DNA of 64,000 bases from CAZIKF01 sp964539825 (GTDB lineage: Bacteria; Muiribacteriota; UBA6191): assembly GCA_964539825.1 (NCBI GenBank), contig CAZIKF010000011.1:56849-120848 (forward strand), written 5' to 3'. The first letter of the stretch is position 1, and the number at the start of each line of letters is the position of its first letter. The notes beneath the pieces are model-generated. The model was not told the origin of the DNA, did not search any database, and was given only the letters and a program-made list of their open reading frames with translations. A program made the position numbers and the translations under genes. Positions 26,281 through 34,513 of the stretch are shown here, piece by piece.

Positions 26281-28188
26281 TTAATTTCGTAACTTTGGCT
26301 GTGAATCCTCCATTAGATCTGTAGGGTAGTGGTTTACCTGAGGCTCAAATCTTTTCCCGTTTAAGGCCAGGAAAAAGGAGGCTATATTTTGCTTCATATA
26401 GGTGCTGGAGCCTTCCATATTATGACTAAAATGGTTAAGAATTTTCTTCATGGCTGCATTGGTGATGCGGCAAACTGATCGGATGTGATTGAGATTTTGC
26501 TTTCGCGCAAACTCAATGATTTTTGAACACAGATAGAATCCCATCCCGAGCTTGCGATACTGCTCTCCAATCACAATAAAGAGATCATGTAGATCTTCTG
26601 AGGATGTTGGTTCAAGGCGCCCGATCGCTACAATCTGATCATCAAATTCACCAGGAGCTAAAATCACGAGGGCCATTTTTCGCTGGTAATCCACATCGAT
26701 GAGTTTCTGGGCAGTGGCATGGTCCATGGAGAGAGGAATCTTCAGGTATCGATGGTATAGAGTGGCGATGTTATGAGAGTAAAAAAAGTCCTGAAGCTTC
26801 TTTTCGTCTGTGATACGAATCGGTCGGACTTTATAACTTTTTTCACCAAATTTACGTTCCTCCTCAAATTGAGTAGGATAGTGATTCTCCGGATCTATGA
26901 GAGCCTGATCAAAATAGACATACTTAGCCTCTTTCACGTATTCCAAAAGTTCTGGACGAAACTTCGGGTGGGCTATTCGGATCAACTCCAGGGCTCTTTG
27001 CCGGATGGATTTACCATGTAGACGGGCAACTCCAAATTCAGTCACAACATAGTGAATATCTCCTCGGGTAGTCACCACACCGGCTCCGTCGGCCAGGTGA
27101 CCTACAATCCTTGAGATAGTTTCATCTTTGGCGGTAGACGGTAGCGCGATGATAGGCTTCCCGTGTAAGGAGCGTGAAGCTCCACGGATGAAGTCCACCT
27201 GACCACCGATTCCGCTGTAGAATCGCGGCCCCAGGGAATCCGCGCAGATCTGTCCCGTCAGGTCTACCTGAAGCGCGGAGTTAATGCTAATCATGTGGTC
27301 ATTTTGGGAAATTACATAGGGGTCGTTAACATAATCAGAAGGGTAGAACTCCACCAGGGGATTATCATTCAGATAGTCATACAGTTTGCTGGTTCCCATG
27401 GCGAAACTAGTCAGGCTTCTTCCTCGCAGGACTCTCTTTCTATGATTGGTAATATTCCCTCTTTTCATGAGATCCATGACTCCGTCAGAGAGCATTTCTG
27501 TGTGAATGCCGAGGTCGTTTTTGTCACTGCATTCAGTCAAAATAGCATCCGGAATCGCGCCAATTCCCAATTGTAGGACGCTTCCATCTGGAATCAGGGA
27601 AGCAACGTTTCTGGCAATTGCTACGAAGGTGTCATTGACTTCAGTTGGCTGGAGTTCGGGAATGGGTCTTGAAGCTTCTACCACGTAATCAATATTTTTA
27701 TAGGGGACCAGAGCCTCTCCAAAGGTTCGGGGCATTTGAGGATTGACCTGGGCAATGACAATTTTTGCACTCTCTATTCCCTGTTTAATAATGTCAACGC
27801 TTAGTCCAAGGCTGCAAATCCCATTTTCATCAGGTGGTGTGACCTGGATGAGAGCTACCGAAATGGGAAAATTTCCCGATCGCATTAGGCGCGGGATTTC
27901 GGATAGAAAAATAGGAGTGTAGTCGGCGAATCCCTTTTGGACAGCGCCGCGTACATTGTCTCCAATGAAGAGACTATTGTCTCTGAGGTGAGTACCAATC
28001 TCTTCCCCGATGAAATCAAGGGGGCCTAAGAGCATCAGGTGAGTCACCTCATTATCGTGGAATCTGTCACAATAACGTGACAGTCCCTCCATCAGGGCTG
28101 TAGGGACGGCTGCTCCCGAGCCGATCAAGATCCTGCCTCCGAGAGGAATACTCTTAATGGCAGTGTCAACTTCAATTATCTCCGGCAT
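26281..28188 (-). CDS. Acetyl-CoA hydrolase/4-hydroxybutyrate CoA-transferase fused to GNAT domain (paralog 1)
   Basis: A 635-residue fusion. Residues 1-430 are an acyl-CoA transferase of the acetyl-CoA hydrolase/AbfT family: GSGAAVPTAL, TPPDENGICSLG, the catalytic Glu in GIHTEMLSDGVMDL, and TTRGDIHYVVTEFGVA. Residues 455-610 are a GNAT acetyltransferase domain (YKVRPIRITDEKKLQDFF, acetyl-CoA loop EQYRKLGMGFYLCSKIIEFA). ATG with GGAG 6 nt upstream; leader of about 32 nt from a good sigma-54 promoter. It is followed by the USP gene in the same unit. A near-copy lies divergently at 29328-31166. The acceptor acid and the acetylated target are unknown. Confidence 0.92.
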   Translation of the reverse strand: MPEIIEVDTAIKSIPLGGRILIGSGAAVPTALMEGLSRYCDRFHDNEVTHLMLLGPLDFIGEEIGTHLRDNSLFIGDNVRGAVQKGFADYTPIFLSEIPRLMRSGNFPISVALIQVTPPDENGICSLGLSVDIIKQGIESAKIVIAQVNPQMPRTFGEALVPYKNIDYVVEASRPIPELQPTEVNDTFVAIARNVASLIPDGSVLQLGIGAIPDAILTECSDKNDLGIHTEMLSDGVMDLMKRGNITNHRKRVLRGRSLTSFAMGTSKLYDYLNDNPLVEFYPSDYVNDPYVISQNDHMISINSALQVDLTGQICADSLGPRFYSGIGGQVDFIRGASRSLHGKPIIALPSTAKDETISRIVGHLADGAGVVTTRGDIHYVVTEFGVARLHGKSIRQRALELIRIAHPKFRPELLEYVKEAKYVYFDQALIDPENHYPTQFEEERKFGEKSYKVRPIRITDEKKLQDFFYSHNIATLYHRYLKIPLSMDHATAQKLIDVDYQRKMALVILAPGEFDDQIVAIGRLEPTSSEDLHDLFIVIGEQYRKLGMGFYLCSKIIEFARKQNLNHIRSVCRITNAAMKKILNHFSHNMEGSSTYMKQNIASFFLALNGKRFEPQVNHYPTDLMEDSQPKLRN

Positions 28189-28230
28189 AGCTCACTCCTG
28201 CGATAATTCACTGCATTTCATAGTGTTTTT

Positions 28231-28246
28231 AGCAATCCATATGCCA
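28231..28246 (-). promoter_or_regulatory. Sigma-54 promoter of CoA-transferase paralog 1 and USP
   Basis: Minus strand TGGCATATGGATTGCT, an almost ideal -24/-12 element with GG-N10-GC. The predicted start near 28220 lies about 32 nt before the ATG at 28188. Confidence 0.75.
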
Positions 28247-28258
28247 AACAATTATGGG

Positions 28259-28274
28259 TGGCATGTCGTTTGCT
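28259..28274 (+). promoter_or_regulatory. Sigma-54 promoter of HypA-like gene
   Basis: TGGCATGTCGTTTGCT, an almost ideal -24/-12 element. The predicted start near 28285 is about 13 nt before the ATG at 28298. It is back-to-back with the promoter at 28231-28246, 12 bp apart. Confidence 0.75.
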
Positions 28275-28297
28275 CTAAATCTCATTGGAAAACAGAT

Positions 28298-28558
28298 ATG
28301 GACGAATTCATAGATCTTAAGAACTTGATGGAGCAAATTGAAGCGATAGTTGTTGAGGAACAGGCAACCCGTGTTTTGAAAGTGTGCGTTCGTCTAGGAC
28401 CTCTCTCTCACCTTGATCACGAGCATTTCCTACAGCGCTTCAGGCTCCTCGCGCATGGTACCGCTGCGCAAGAAGCGGAGGTTGAGACTGTGATCACAAA
28501 TGATCTCAGCAATCCCGATGCCCATAGAGTGTTGTTGGAAACCATAGAGGTGGATTGA
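28298..28558 (+). CDS. HypA-like mini-protein without metal sites
   Basis: An 86-residue protein resembling the N-terminal domain of the hydrogenase nickel chaperone HypA: a helix (NLMEQIEAIVVEEQATRVLK), then VCVRLGPLSHLDHEHFLQRF and HGTAAQEAEVET, matching HypA's VRIGxLSxVxPExLxFAF and GTxAEGAxLE pattern. It lacks His2 (the start reads MDEF), so the nickel ligand is missing, and it has no CxxC zinc domain. No hydrogenase gene is present in the window. The frame is open to 28157, but the sigma-54 promoter at 28259-28274 supports this short start. It may be a repurposed HypA fold; function unknown. Confidence 0.7.
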   Translation: MDEFIDLKNLMEQIEAIVVEEQATRVLKVCVRLGPLSHLDHEHFLQRFRLLAHGTAAQEAEVETVITNDLSNPDAHRVLLETIEVD

Positions 28559-28585
28559 AAAGGTGTCGCGGCGAGTGACAACCTG

Positions 28586-29233
28586 TCAAGGATGGTAAAG
28601 AACACACTGCACATAGGTTCCTCTATAGGTCTTCCATAGGCGCGAATACTGGTAATCCTCAAAGCCAGGGAGAACTCTTTTCTGGAAGAGCTCCGTGATT
28701 CTTGAAACCATAGAATCAGGCACACCCAGGAAGAGATGCTTTTTAGAAACAGGACAAATTTCAATCCTCTCTAAAGAAAGATTTTCTTTTTCTATCGAGC
28801 TTCGCAAGGAGAGAAGGGCCTGCTGTTGACATTTCTTACACTTTGCTACATAGACCTGAATATGCTTTAAAAGGTTTAGGGTCTCTTCGCCCTGAGATTC
28901 GCGAAGCCGGAGCGGTAGATCTTCTGAATCATATGGCGTCCATGCAAATAAGTCCAAAATGCTTTGTATTCCCTGCTCCTCCAGAAATTTCATGAGTAAA
29001 GGAATTTCTTCTGCGGGCCATTTCACAAGCTGCAGAATTTTCTTGGAAAAAGAACTGTGAGAGATGACCTTGGACCTTTTGGGATGAGCGCCGGCATTCA
29101 CCCGGTAAGAATTGACCAGCCGGTATAAAAGATATCCCAAAAAAGCCAGTCCCAGAATGATCTCCAGAGGCCCTGGAGCATAGCTGTCAAACTGGATTTT
29201 GTAACCACTTAAAAAGGCCTGCATCTCTTTCAT
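28586..29233 (-). CDS. Unknown membrane-anchored protein of the sigma-54 module
   Basis: A 215-residue protein I do not recognise. One membrane helix near 22-42 (PLEIILGLAFLGYLLYRLV) is followed by a soluble domain with a CKKC pair near 131 and mixed helix/strand content. The family is not evident; a tethered cytosolic domain is likely since few residues precede the helix. ATG with GGAG 6 nt upstream, leader of about 13 nt from its own sigma-54 promoter. It sits between the two CoA-transferase-GNAT genes, converging on the HypA-like gene, which suggests a role in the same process. Confidence 0.8.
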   Translation of the reverse strand: MKEMQAFLSGYKIQFDSYAPGPLEIILGLAFLGYLLYRLVNSYRVNAGAHPKRSKVISHSSFSKKILQLVKWPAEEIPLLMKFLEEQGIQSILDLFAWTPYDSEDLPLRLRESQGEETLNLLKHIQVYVAKCKKCQQQALLSLRSSIEKENLSLERIEICPVSKKHLFLGVPDSMVSRITELFQKRVLPGFEDYQYSRLWKTYRGTYVQCVLYHP

Positions 29234-29256
29234 TGGTGTCTCCTGGAAGACTTTCC

Positions 29257-29272
29257 CGCAGGATTTATGCCA
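29257..29272 (-). promoter_or_regulatory. Sigma-54 promoter of the unknown membrane protein gene
   Basis: Minus strand TGGCATAAATCCTGCG with GG-N10-GC. The predicted start near 29246 is about 13 nt before the ATG at 29233. Confidence 0.65.
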
Positions 29273-29277
29273 ATAAA

Positions 29278-29293
29278 TGGCACTATTCCTGCT
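29278..29293 (+). promoter_or_regulatory. Sigma-54 promoter of CoA-transferase paralog 2
   Basis: TGGCACTATTCCTGCT with the full TGGCAC -24 box and GG-N10-GC. The predicted start near 29304 is about 24 nt before the ATG at 29328. It lies only 5 bp from the divergent promoter at 29257-29272. Confidence 0.72.
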
Positions 29294-29327
29294 AGGAATG
29301 GTACAGGTAAATTTTAAGGGGTTTCTT

Positions 29328-31166
29328 ATGCCAAAGATCCTAAATTCAGACGATGCCGTTAAAAAAATTCCAACCGGGCGTAGAATCTATATTGGGTCCG
29401 GCGCAGCTGTACCTGGTGCACTGCTTGAAGGACTTGAGCGTAATCAGGACTATTTTCAAAAAACTGAGATAGCTCATCTGATGCTACTCGACACTCCTGG
29501 TTTTGCTTTAGAAAAGGACTCGGTATTTCGAAGCAACAGTTTTTTCATTGGCGATAGTATGCGTGATGTAGTGCAGAATGGATTCGCCGACTACACTCCT
29601 GCCTTTCTATCCGAGGTTCCCGAGCTATTTCGCCGCGGAGTTGTACCCATTGGAGCCGCTCTCGTTTCAATCACTCCACCTAACCGTGATGGAGTATGTA
29701 GTCTTGGGACAAATGTGGATCTCACACTCGCAGCTATTGAAAGTGCTCATGTTGTCATTGCCCAGGTCAATGAGGAGCTGCCTTTTACCTATGGAAAGGC
29801 TCTTGTACCGTTTAAGCGTTTTGACTATGTAATAGAAGAGAATCGAGCCTTGCCCCAGTTGAAAATAAACTCTCCCGGGACTGTAGCTAAGAAGGTTGCT
29901 GAAAACGTCAGTAGCCTTATACCTGCACATGCAACTCTGCAGATAGGATTCGGCTCCATTCCCCAGGCAGTTCTTCGAGCTCTCAAATCAAGAGAAGGGT
30001 TAGGCATTCACTCGGAAGTGATTACAGATGGTGTGATGGATCTCATGAAGCTAGGAGCCGTTACCAATGAGTCCAAGGTAGTTTTGCAGGGAAGAACTTG
30101 TACCAGTATGGCGCTTGGGAGCACTGAGCTATATCGCTATTTACACCATAATCCACTTGTGGAATTCTATCCTTCGGATTTTGTGAATGACTTGCTGAGG
30201 ATTTCACAAAACCCTGAGATGATAGCGGTTAACTCAGCTCTACAAGTCGATCTGAGTGGACAGGTATGTGCCGACTCCCTGGGAGAGCGGTTGTTTAGCG
30301 GAATCGGGGGGCATGCTGATTTCATTCGCGGTGCAGCCATGTCCCGAGGCGGGAAGCCTATCATCGCTATGCCGTCCACAGCTTGTGATGGAACAGTTTC
30401 CAGAATTGCTCCAGAGCTCTCCGTTGGTTCGGGAGTGACCACAACCCGCGGAGATGTGCATTATGTAGTGACCGAGTTTGGTGTTGCCAGACTATGGGGA
30501 AAGTCCCTGCGGCAGAGAGCATTGGAGTTAATAAGAATAGCCCACCCCGATTTTCGTCCAGACCTGCTGAACCATATAAAGGGTAAGAAGTATATTCATT
30601 TTCAAAAAGAGCTGATTGATCCACAAGCCAACTACCCTCACCGTTATGAGGAAAAGAGAAACTTCAAGAACGATTCCTTCTGTGTAAGACCCTGCAGGTC
30701 CACTGATGAGAGTAGGGTACAAGAATTTCTATGTAGTTTGAATAAAGCGGAGCTAAGTGAGGAAGGTCTGAAGTTTGAGGAACTGCTTTCGCCCGAACAG
30801 GTTCGCCAGTTTCTGGAAGTAGATTATGAAACTTCGATAACTATGCTGGTAATGCGGCCGGATGAGGTAAGGGGAGAAGTGGTGGCAATGGCTAATCTCG
30901 TTCCTGGTAAGGAACGGGGAGTTAGTGAATTGCTCCTCTTTGTGAACGAAAGTGTTCGTAAACAGGGTGTTGGTGCTTACCTGTCTCATCGCCTCATTGA
31001 TTTCGCCCGTTCGAAGGATGTCGGCTGTGTGAGTGTGGCCTGTCACTATGAAAACCTTGCCATGAAGAAAATCATGGATGGAATGAGAAAGGAATTTGTA
31101 TCCTCCATGTGTAGGCAGGAATCTGGAAGATATATCTGCTACTACTACCTGGTTAAACCGGACTAA
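29328..31166 (+). CDS. Acetyl-CoA hydrolase/4-hydroxybutyrate CoA-transferase fused to GNAT domain (paralog 2)
   Basis: A 612-residue paralog of the gene at 26281-28188 with the same layout: CoA-transferase (1-425; GSGAAVPGALLEG, TPPNRDGVCSLG, catalytic Glu in GIHSEVITDGVMDL, TTRGDVHYVVTEFGVA) and C-terminal GNAT (about 445-605; VRPCRSTDESRVQEFL, NESVRKQGVGAYLSHRLIDFA). The transferase halves are much more alike than the GNAT halves, so the acetyltransferase targets or regulation may differ. The ATG at 29328 has AAGGGG 6 nt upstream; the in-frame ATG at 29277 overlaps the promoter. A T-rich run about 20 bp past the stop may help termination. Confidence 0.92.
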   Translation: MPKILNSDDAVKKIPTGRRIYIGSGAAVPGALLEGLERNQDYFQKTEIAHLMLLDTPGFALEKDSVFRSNSFFIGDSMRDVVQNGFADYTPAFLSEVPELFRRGVVPIGAALVSITPPNRDGVCSLGTNVDLTLAAIESAHVVIAQVNEELPFTYGKALVPFKRFDYVIEENRALPQLKINSPGTVAKKVAENVSSLIPAHATLQIGFGSIPQAVLRALKSREGLGIHSEVITDGVMDLMKLGAVTNESKVVLQGRTCTSMALGSTELYRYLHHNPLVEFYPSDFVNDLLRISQNPEMIAVNSALQVDLSGQVCADSLGERLFSGIGGHADFIRGAAMSRGGKPIIAMPSTACDGTVSRIAPELSVGSGVTTTRGDVHYVVTEFGVARLWGKSLRQRALELIRIAHPDFRPDLLNHIKGKKYIHFQKELIDPQANYPHRYEEKRNFKNDSFCVRPCRSTDESRVQEFLCSLNKAELSEEGLKFEELLSPEQVRQFLEVDYETSITMLVMRPDEVRGEVVAMANLVPGKERGVSELLLFVNESVRKQGVGAYLSHRLIDFARSKDVGCVSVACHYENLAMKKIMDGMRKEFVSSMCRQESGRYICYYYLVKPD

Positions 31167-31258
31167 CAGGTTTGACTGAGCTCTCTTTTTTTTACCGCTA
31201 AATTGGCAACTTTCCTATTACTTGTGCGTAAATAGCAGAGGTTGATCCTTTCTACCTG

Positions 31259-31804
31259 ATGTATATGGTACGAGTTTTATTTTTCTTCATCTCATTTTCT
31301 TTCTGCGCTTCCCTGTGTGCTGACAGTCGTGAGCACCTGTTTCAGCAGCTTTACTCTGAGGCGGAAGATAGTGGTGAAAAGGTCAGCCTTGATGTGCTAA
31401 GCGTCGTACTTGCTTCCTTTGATCTCCCCGGAGGATGCAAGGTTCTTCGCAACCAGATTGTAGTGCCGGAAGAAAATAATTCCCAAAAACACAAGTACCT
31501 TGCCCTTGAAGTTCAGGATAGGAAGGGAGAGTCTTCAAGCTCTACTCTTCACGAGCATCATTCCTTCGTCACCGAAGAGGGAAAGGATGACAAGCGCTTA
31601 GAAGTGACTCGTTATACTTTGATCACTACAAGGGGCGGCGGCTCAAGTCTTGACTGGCTCTTAGAGCAGCGTGTGAAGGACGAGTTGATCATAAAAGCGG
31701 ATAATAAGGGAATAAAACTCTTTACCATGGGCTTTTATCGAGAGAAGAAGTTCCTGGGCCGCAAATTTTGGAAGAGACTCGAATTCTTGAAGTGTAAGAG
31801 ATAG
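31259..31804 (+). CDS. Secreted hypothetical protein
   Basis: A 181-residue protein with a clear signal peptide (VRVLFFFISFSFCASLCA) and a mature part rich in charged residues. I recognise no family. A Gly/Ser stretch (TTRGGGSS) and a basic C-terminus (FLGRKFWKRLEFLKCKR) stand out. The start is either 31259 or the in-frame ATG at 31265; neither has a good ribosome site. First of three consecutive plus-strand genes for secreted proteins. Confidence 0.7.
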   Translation: MYMVRVLFFFISFSFCASLCADSREHLFQQLYSEAEDSGEKVSLDVLSVVLASFDLPGGCKVLRNQIVVPEENNSQKHKYLALEVQDRKGESSSSTLHEHHSFVTEEGKDDKRLEVTRYTLITTRGGGSSLDWLLEQRVKDELIIKADNKGIKLFTMGFYREKKFLGRKFWKRLEFLKCKR

Positions 31805-31933
31805 GCTCTCAGCCGAAAACATCTCGAATAGTTCGAACATCAACCTGCAATTCCCTTCAATTCTCGATTATCGGACTAATCTCCTTTTAAGAAAACCGAA
31901 AATTCGGTGTGATTCAATGCAAAGGAGAGAACA

Positions 31934-32503
31934 ATGTTTTCAAGGAAATTATGGGGTTGTCTGGTAGTTGGTCTGAGTGTTCTTATAACGAGTTTTGCGC
32001 AAGCGGGGGAAGAGGGTGTCCCAGGGGCAGAATCTGGATCGGATGGAGGTTCAGGATCTAACTTTTTTTCTTCCCTTGAGCATTCTTCTGAGGTGTCTAA
32101 CTCAGCAAAGCGATTTAGGTTAATCAAGACCTTAGAGCGCTGGAACACGAATGAAAAGTTCTTATTAACAGACTTTAACAAGCGTAAAGTTGAACTGCCT
32201 ACACAGGAGATGCTCGAATTCATGGTTTCCTGGGCGTTAGAAAACCTGGATAGATACATCAATGCAGATCCCCTGACCTGTTCTGATTTGTGGGATTACC
32301 ATCAGTTTGAGATTACTTACCGCAGCCTGGACAATATCACGGGAAAATTTGTGGAAATTGATCCGAAAATTCGCCGCTACTTTCTTTCTTTGCAGTTTCA
32401 ATTGAAGTCCCTGACCGGGATGGATCCCGATCAATATGTGATATACGAAGGCAAGAGAGCACGAAAATTTAATAAGAAAAATAGATGCGGACTTGTATGG
32501 TAA
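31934..32503 (+). CDS. Secreted hypothetical protein
   Basis: A 189-residue protein with a signal peptide (FSRKLWGCLVVGLSVLITSFAQA), then a low-complexity Gly/Ser/Asp linker (about 25-43) and a folded part with conserved-looking aromatic residues (LENLDRYINADPLTCSDLWD). Strong ribosome site AAAGGAGAG before the ATG. No family recognised. It may be exported with the SleB-type hydrolase encoded 60 bp downstream. Confidence 0.75.
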   Translation: MFSRKLWGCLVVGLSVLITSFAQAGEEGVPGAESGSDGGSGSNFFSSLEHSSEVSNSAKRFRLIKTLERWNTNEKFLLTDFNKRKVELPTQEMLEFMVSWALENLDRYINADPLTCSDLWDYHQFEITYRSLDNITGKFVEIDPKIRRYFLSLQFQLKSLTGMDPDQYVIYEGKRARKFNKKNRCGLVW

Positions 32504-32563
32504 TTGGTGTCTCGAAGTTCTGGCGTCTAATTTTGTTAAGAAAGGTTAAGCGAGGAGTGCCAC

Positions 32564-33586
32564 ATGAAAACCACACGATATTTTCACCTTGGTCTGTTAC
32601 TTAGCATACAGCTAGCCGCGTCACCGCTCGATTTGCTCTTTGGTTTGAATCGCACTGATCATTCTTCCGAAGGGGTAAGGATTAGCAGTTCAGCTTCTTC
32701 CCAGGCTTCTCAAAAACAAACTAAGAAAAAAGAGGATAAAGATGCTAACTCCTATATATCAGACGCTTTGAAGAAAAACTCCTTTGGTTCAACTCGTTAC
32801 AGAGAAGGATTGGAGATTCTAAGAAATGGCTATGAAGTTGTAAAAGCCAGAGGTCAGGTCACCTTTAAGATCCAATACTTTCTGGCTAAACAATACATCC
32901 TGATACTTGAGAATGAAGACCTTGGTCAGGAGGAGTCGCAGAAGTTTATTCAAAACTCCCTATTTCACCTGAAAGAAGCCTCCCAGCAGACAGGATCAGG
33001 ACTGTCCCTGTCAACTGGGGTGGATCTCAGGGGTAGCGTTTCAAAGCTGCGCAGGCGATTAGCTCAATTTCAACCCCAGATGCTGGAACTACCCTCTTCA
33101 GAGTTTAATATCCTCGCGGCTGCCGCTCTTTTGGAGGCGGGTTCCAGGTGTGAGGAAGATGCAATTGATGTGACCCATGCAATTATCAATCGAGTCAATG
33201 ACCCCTCATTCGGATCTTCGGTGGAGTCGGTAGTCTTTGCGCGAGGACAATTTGCCGCCGTGGACCCAATTCATCCATCCCAGGTACGAACCCGGGATGG
33301 AGTCATCAGGGCAGTGCAGAACCTTAGAGGATATTCCAGGACCCAGGCTTCAGAGAAGTATCGGCAGTACGCAAGTGCCCTCAGGAATCCAGGTACGATG
33401 ATAGATTCTCGTGACCACGTGGCGGGTCTTGTGTTCTTTAAAGGTGAATCTCAATACCCATACCGATATGCCTCAGATCCACTGAGACGGGCTGGCTGCA
33501 ACTATTTTCATACGGGTAGTCATGAATCAAATCAAACACGGGAACTGCGTGTGGAGAAGGCACCTCTGAAAATTGTTACACGCTGA
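32564..33586 (+). CDS. SleB-type cell wall hydrolase, secreted
   Basis: A 340-residue protein: signal peptide (about 1-20), Ser/Lys-rich linker, a helical middle region (about 60-170) and a C-terminal SleB/hydrolase_2 domain (about 180-320). The catalytic-type Glu is in LAAAALLEAG, followed by HAIINRVNDPSFGSSVESVV and GQFAAVDP, the usual family pattern. These enzymes cut peptidoglycan; SleB itself acts in spore germination, but the domain is widespread in non-sporulating bacteria. Ribosome site GAGGAG. No sporulation gene is in the window. Confidence 0.85.
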   Translation: MKTTRYFHLGLLLSIQLAASPLDLLFGLNRTDHSSEGVRISSSASSQASQKQTKKKEDKDANSYISDALKKNSFGSTRYREGLEILRNGYEVVKARGQVTFKIQYFLAKQYILILENEDLGQEESQKFIQNSLFHLKEASQQTGSGLSLSTGVDLRGSVSKLRRRLAQFQPQMLELPSSEFNILAAAALLEAGSRCEEDAIDVTHAIINRVNDPSFGSSVESVVFARGQFAAVDPIHPSQVRTRDGVIRAVQNLRGYSRTQASEKYRQYASALRNPGTMIDSRDHVAGLVFFKGESQYPYRYASDPLRRAGCNYFHTGSHESNQTRELRVEKAPLKIVTR

Positions 33587-33636
33587 TTGTACTACCGTGA
33601 ATTGACATATGATTGATTCTGAATGATCCTGAGGGC

Positions 33637-34512
33637 ATGCGCATTCTCGTAATAGGCGGCACCCGTTTTCTAGGTCGAGTTTTTGTTCAGCAAGCTCTCC
33701 AAAAGGGATTTGAAATAACCCTGTTTCATCGCGGAGTCTCTGGGTCGGAACTTTTTCCACAGGTGGATAGGATCCTGGGAGACCGGCGCACTGACTTGTA
33801 CCTCCTGGATGGTAGAATCTTCGACGCTGTAGTGGACTTTTGCGGCTATGACCCACAGGAAGTGCTGCTCTCAGCGAGGGAATTATCAGCCCAGGTGGAA
33901 GCCTATGTCTTCATCTCCACAATTTCCGTCTATGAGGACTTCTCATCCCCAGTACTCCAGGAGAGTTCTGAGCTTCAAAAATACCCCAAAGAACCCCGGT
34001 TTAGGTCTTATGGAAATCTCAAAGCTCAATGTGAAAGGGTCTTGGATTTAGAATTGGGGCCTGATCGAGTCCTGCATTTAAGACCTACCATCGTAGTTGG
34101 TGAATTCGATCCCACCAATCGTTTTGAAAAGTGGCTTCGTCTGATTCGCGACGAAGAAGATTTTCTGATTCCCTCCCGGCAGGATCAGCCGGTTCAATGG
34201 ATTGATGTTCACGACCTTGCGAATTTCACGATCAGCTGCCTGGAGTCTCAGCAAAAGGGCGTTTTCAATGTATGCGGTCCCTCCACTAAGATCAGCCTGG
34301 AGAGTTTTGGATCTCAGATCGCCCAAACTCTTGGAGCTTCTCCTTTCTATTCTTTTAATGCCCTGTTTGAGAGTGAGTTACCATTCTGCTGTCCGCCTTC
34401 CATGGAGGGAATTTTTCGTGTAGATAGCTCGTTAGCTTTATCCAAAGGATTGACCCTCAGCCCCCTAAAGGATTCCATAGGCCGTACGTCTCAATGGATG
34501 GATGAAAAGTAA
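33637..34512 (+). CDS. NAD-dependent epimerase/dehydratase (extended SDR)
   Basis: A 291-residue Rossmann-fold enzyme: MRILVIGGTRFLGRVFV is the cofactor-binding motif, with ISTISVYED (Ser) and YGNLKAQCE (YxxxK) as the catalytic pair. It resembles the sugar-nucleotide or isoflavone-reductase-like epimerases, also common as chloroplast-stem-loop-binding homologs; the substrate is not visible. The ATG at 33637 fits the family start better than a TTG at 33613. It is followed by a GNAT gene 1 bp after its stop. Confidence 0.85.
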   Translation: MRILVIGGTRFLGRVFVQQALQKGFEITLFHRGVSGSELFPQVDRILGDRRTDLYLLDGRIFDAVVDFCGYDPQEVLLSARELSAQVEAYVFISTISVYEDFSSPVLQESSELQKYPKEPRFRSYGNLKAQCERVLDLELGPDRVLHLRPTIVVGEFDPTNRFEKWLRLIRDEEDFLIPSRQDQPVQWIDVHDLANFTISCLESQQKGVFNVCGPSTKISLESFGSQIAQTLGASPFYSFNALFESELPFCCPPSMEGIFRVDSSLALSKGLTLSPLKDSIGRTSQWMDEK

Positions 34513-34513
34513 G

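Noticed and set aside
28157..28297. N-terminal extension of the HypA-like protein
   Set aside because: The extension is encoded across the divergent promoter region, and its peptide does not resemble HypA; the short form starts 13 nt after a predicted transcript start.
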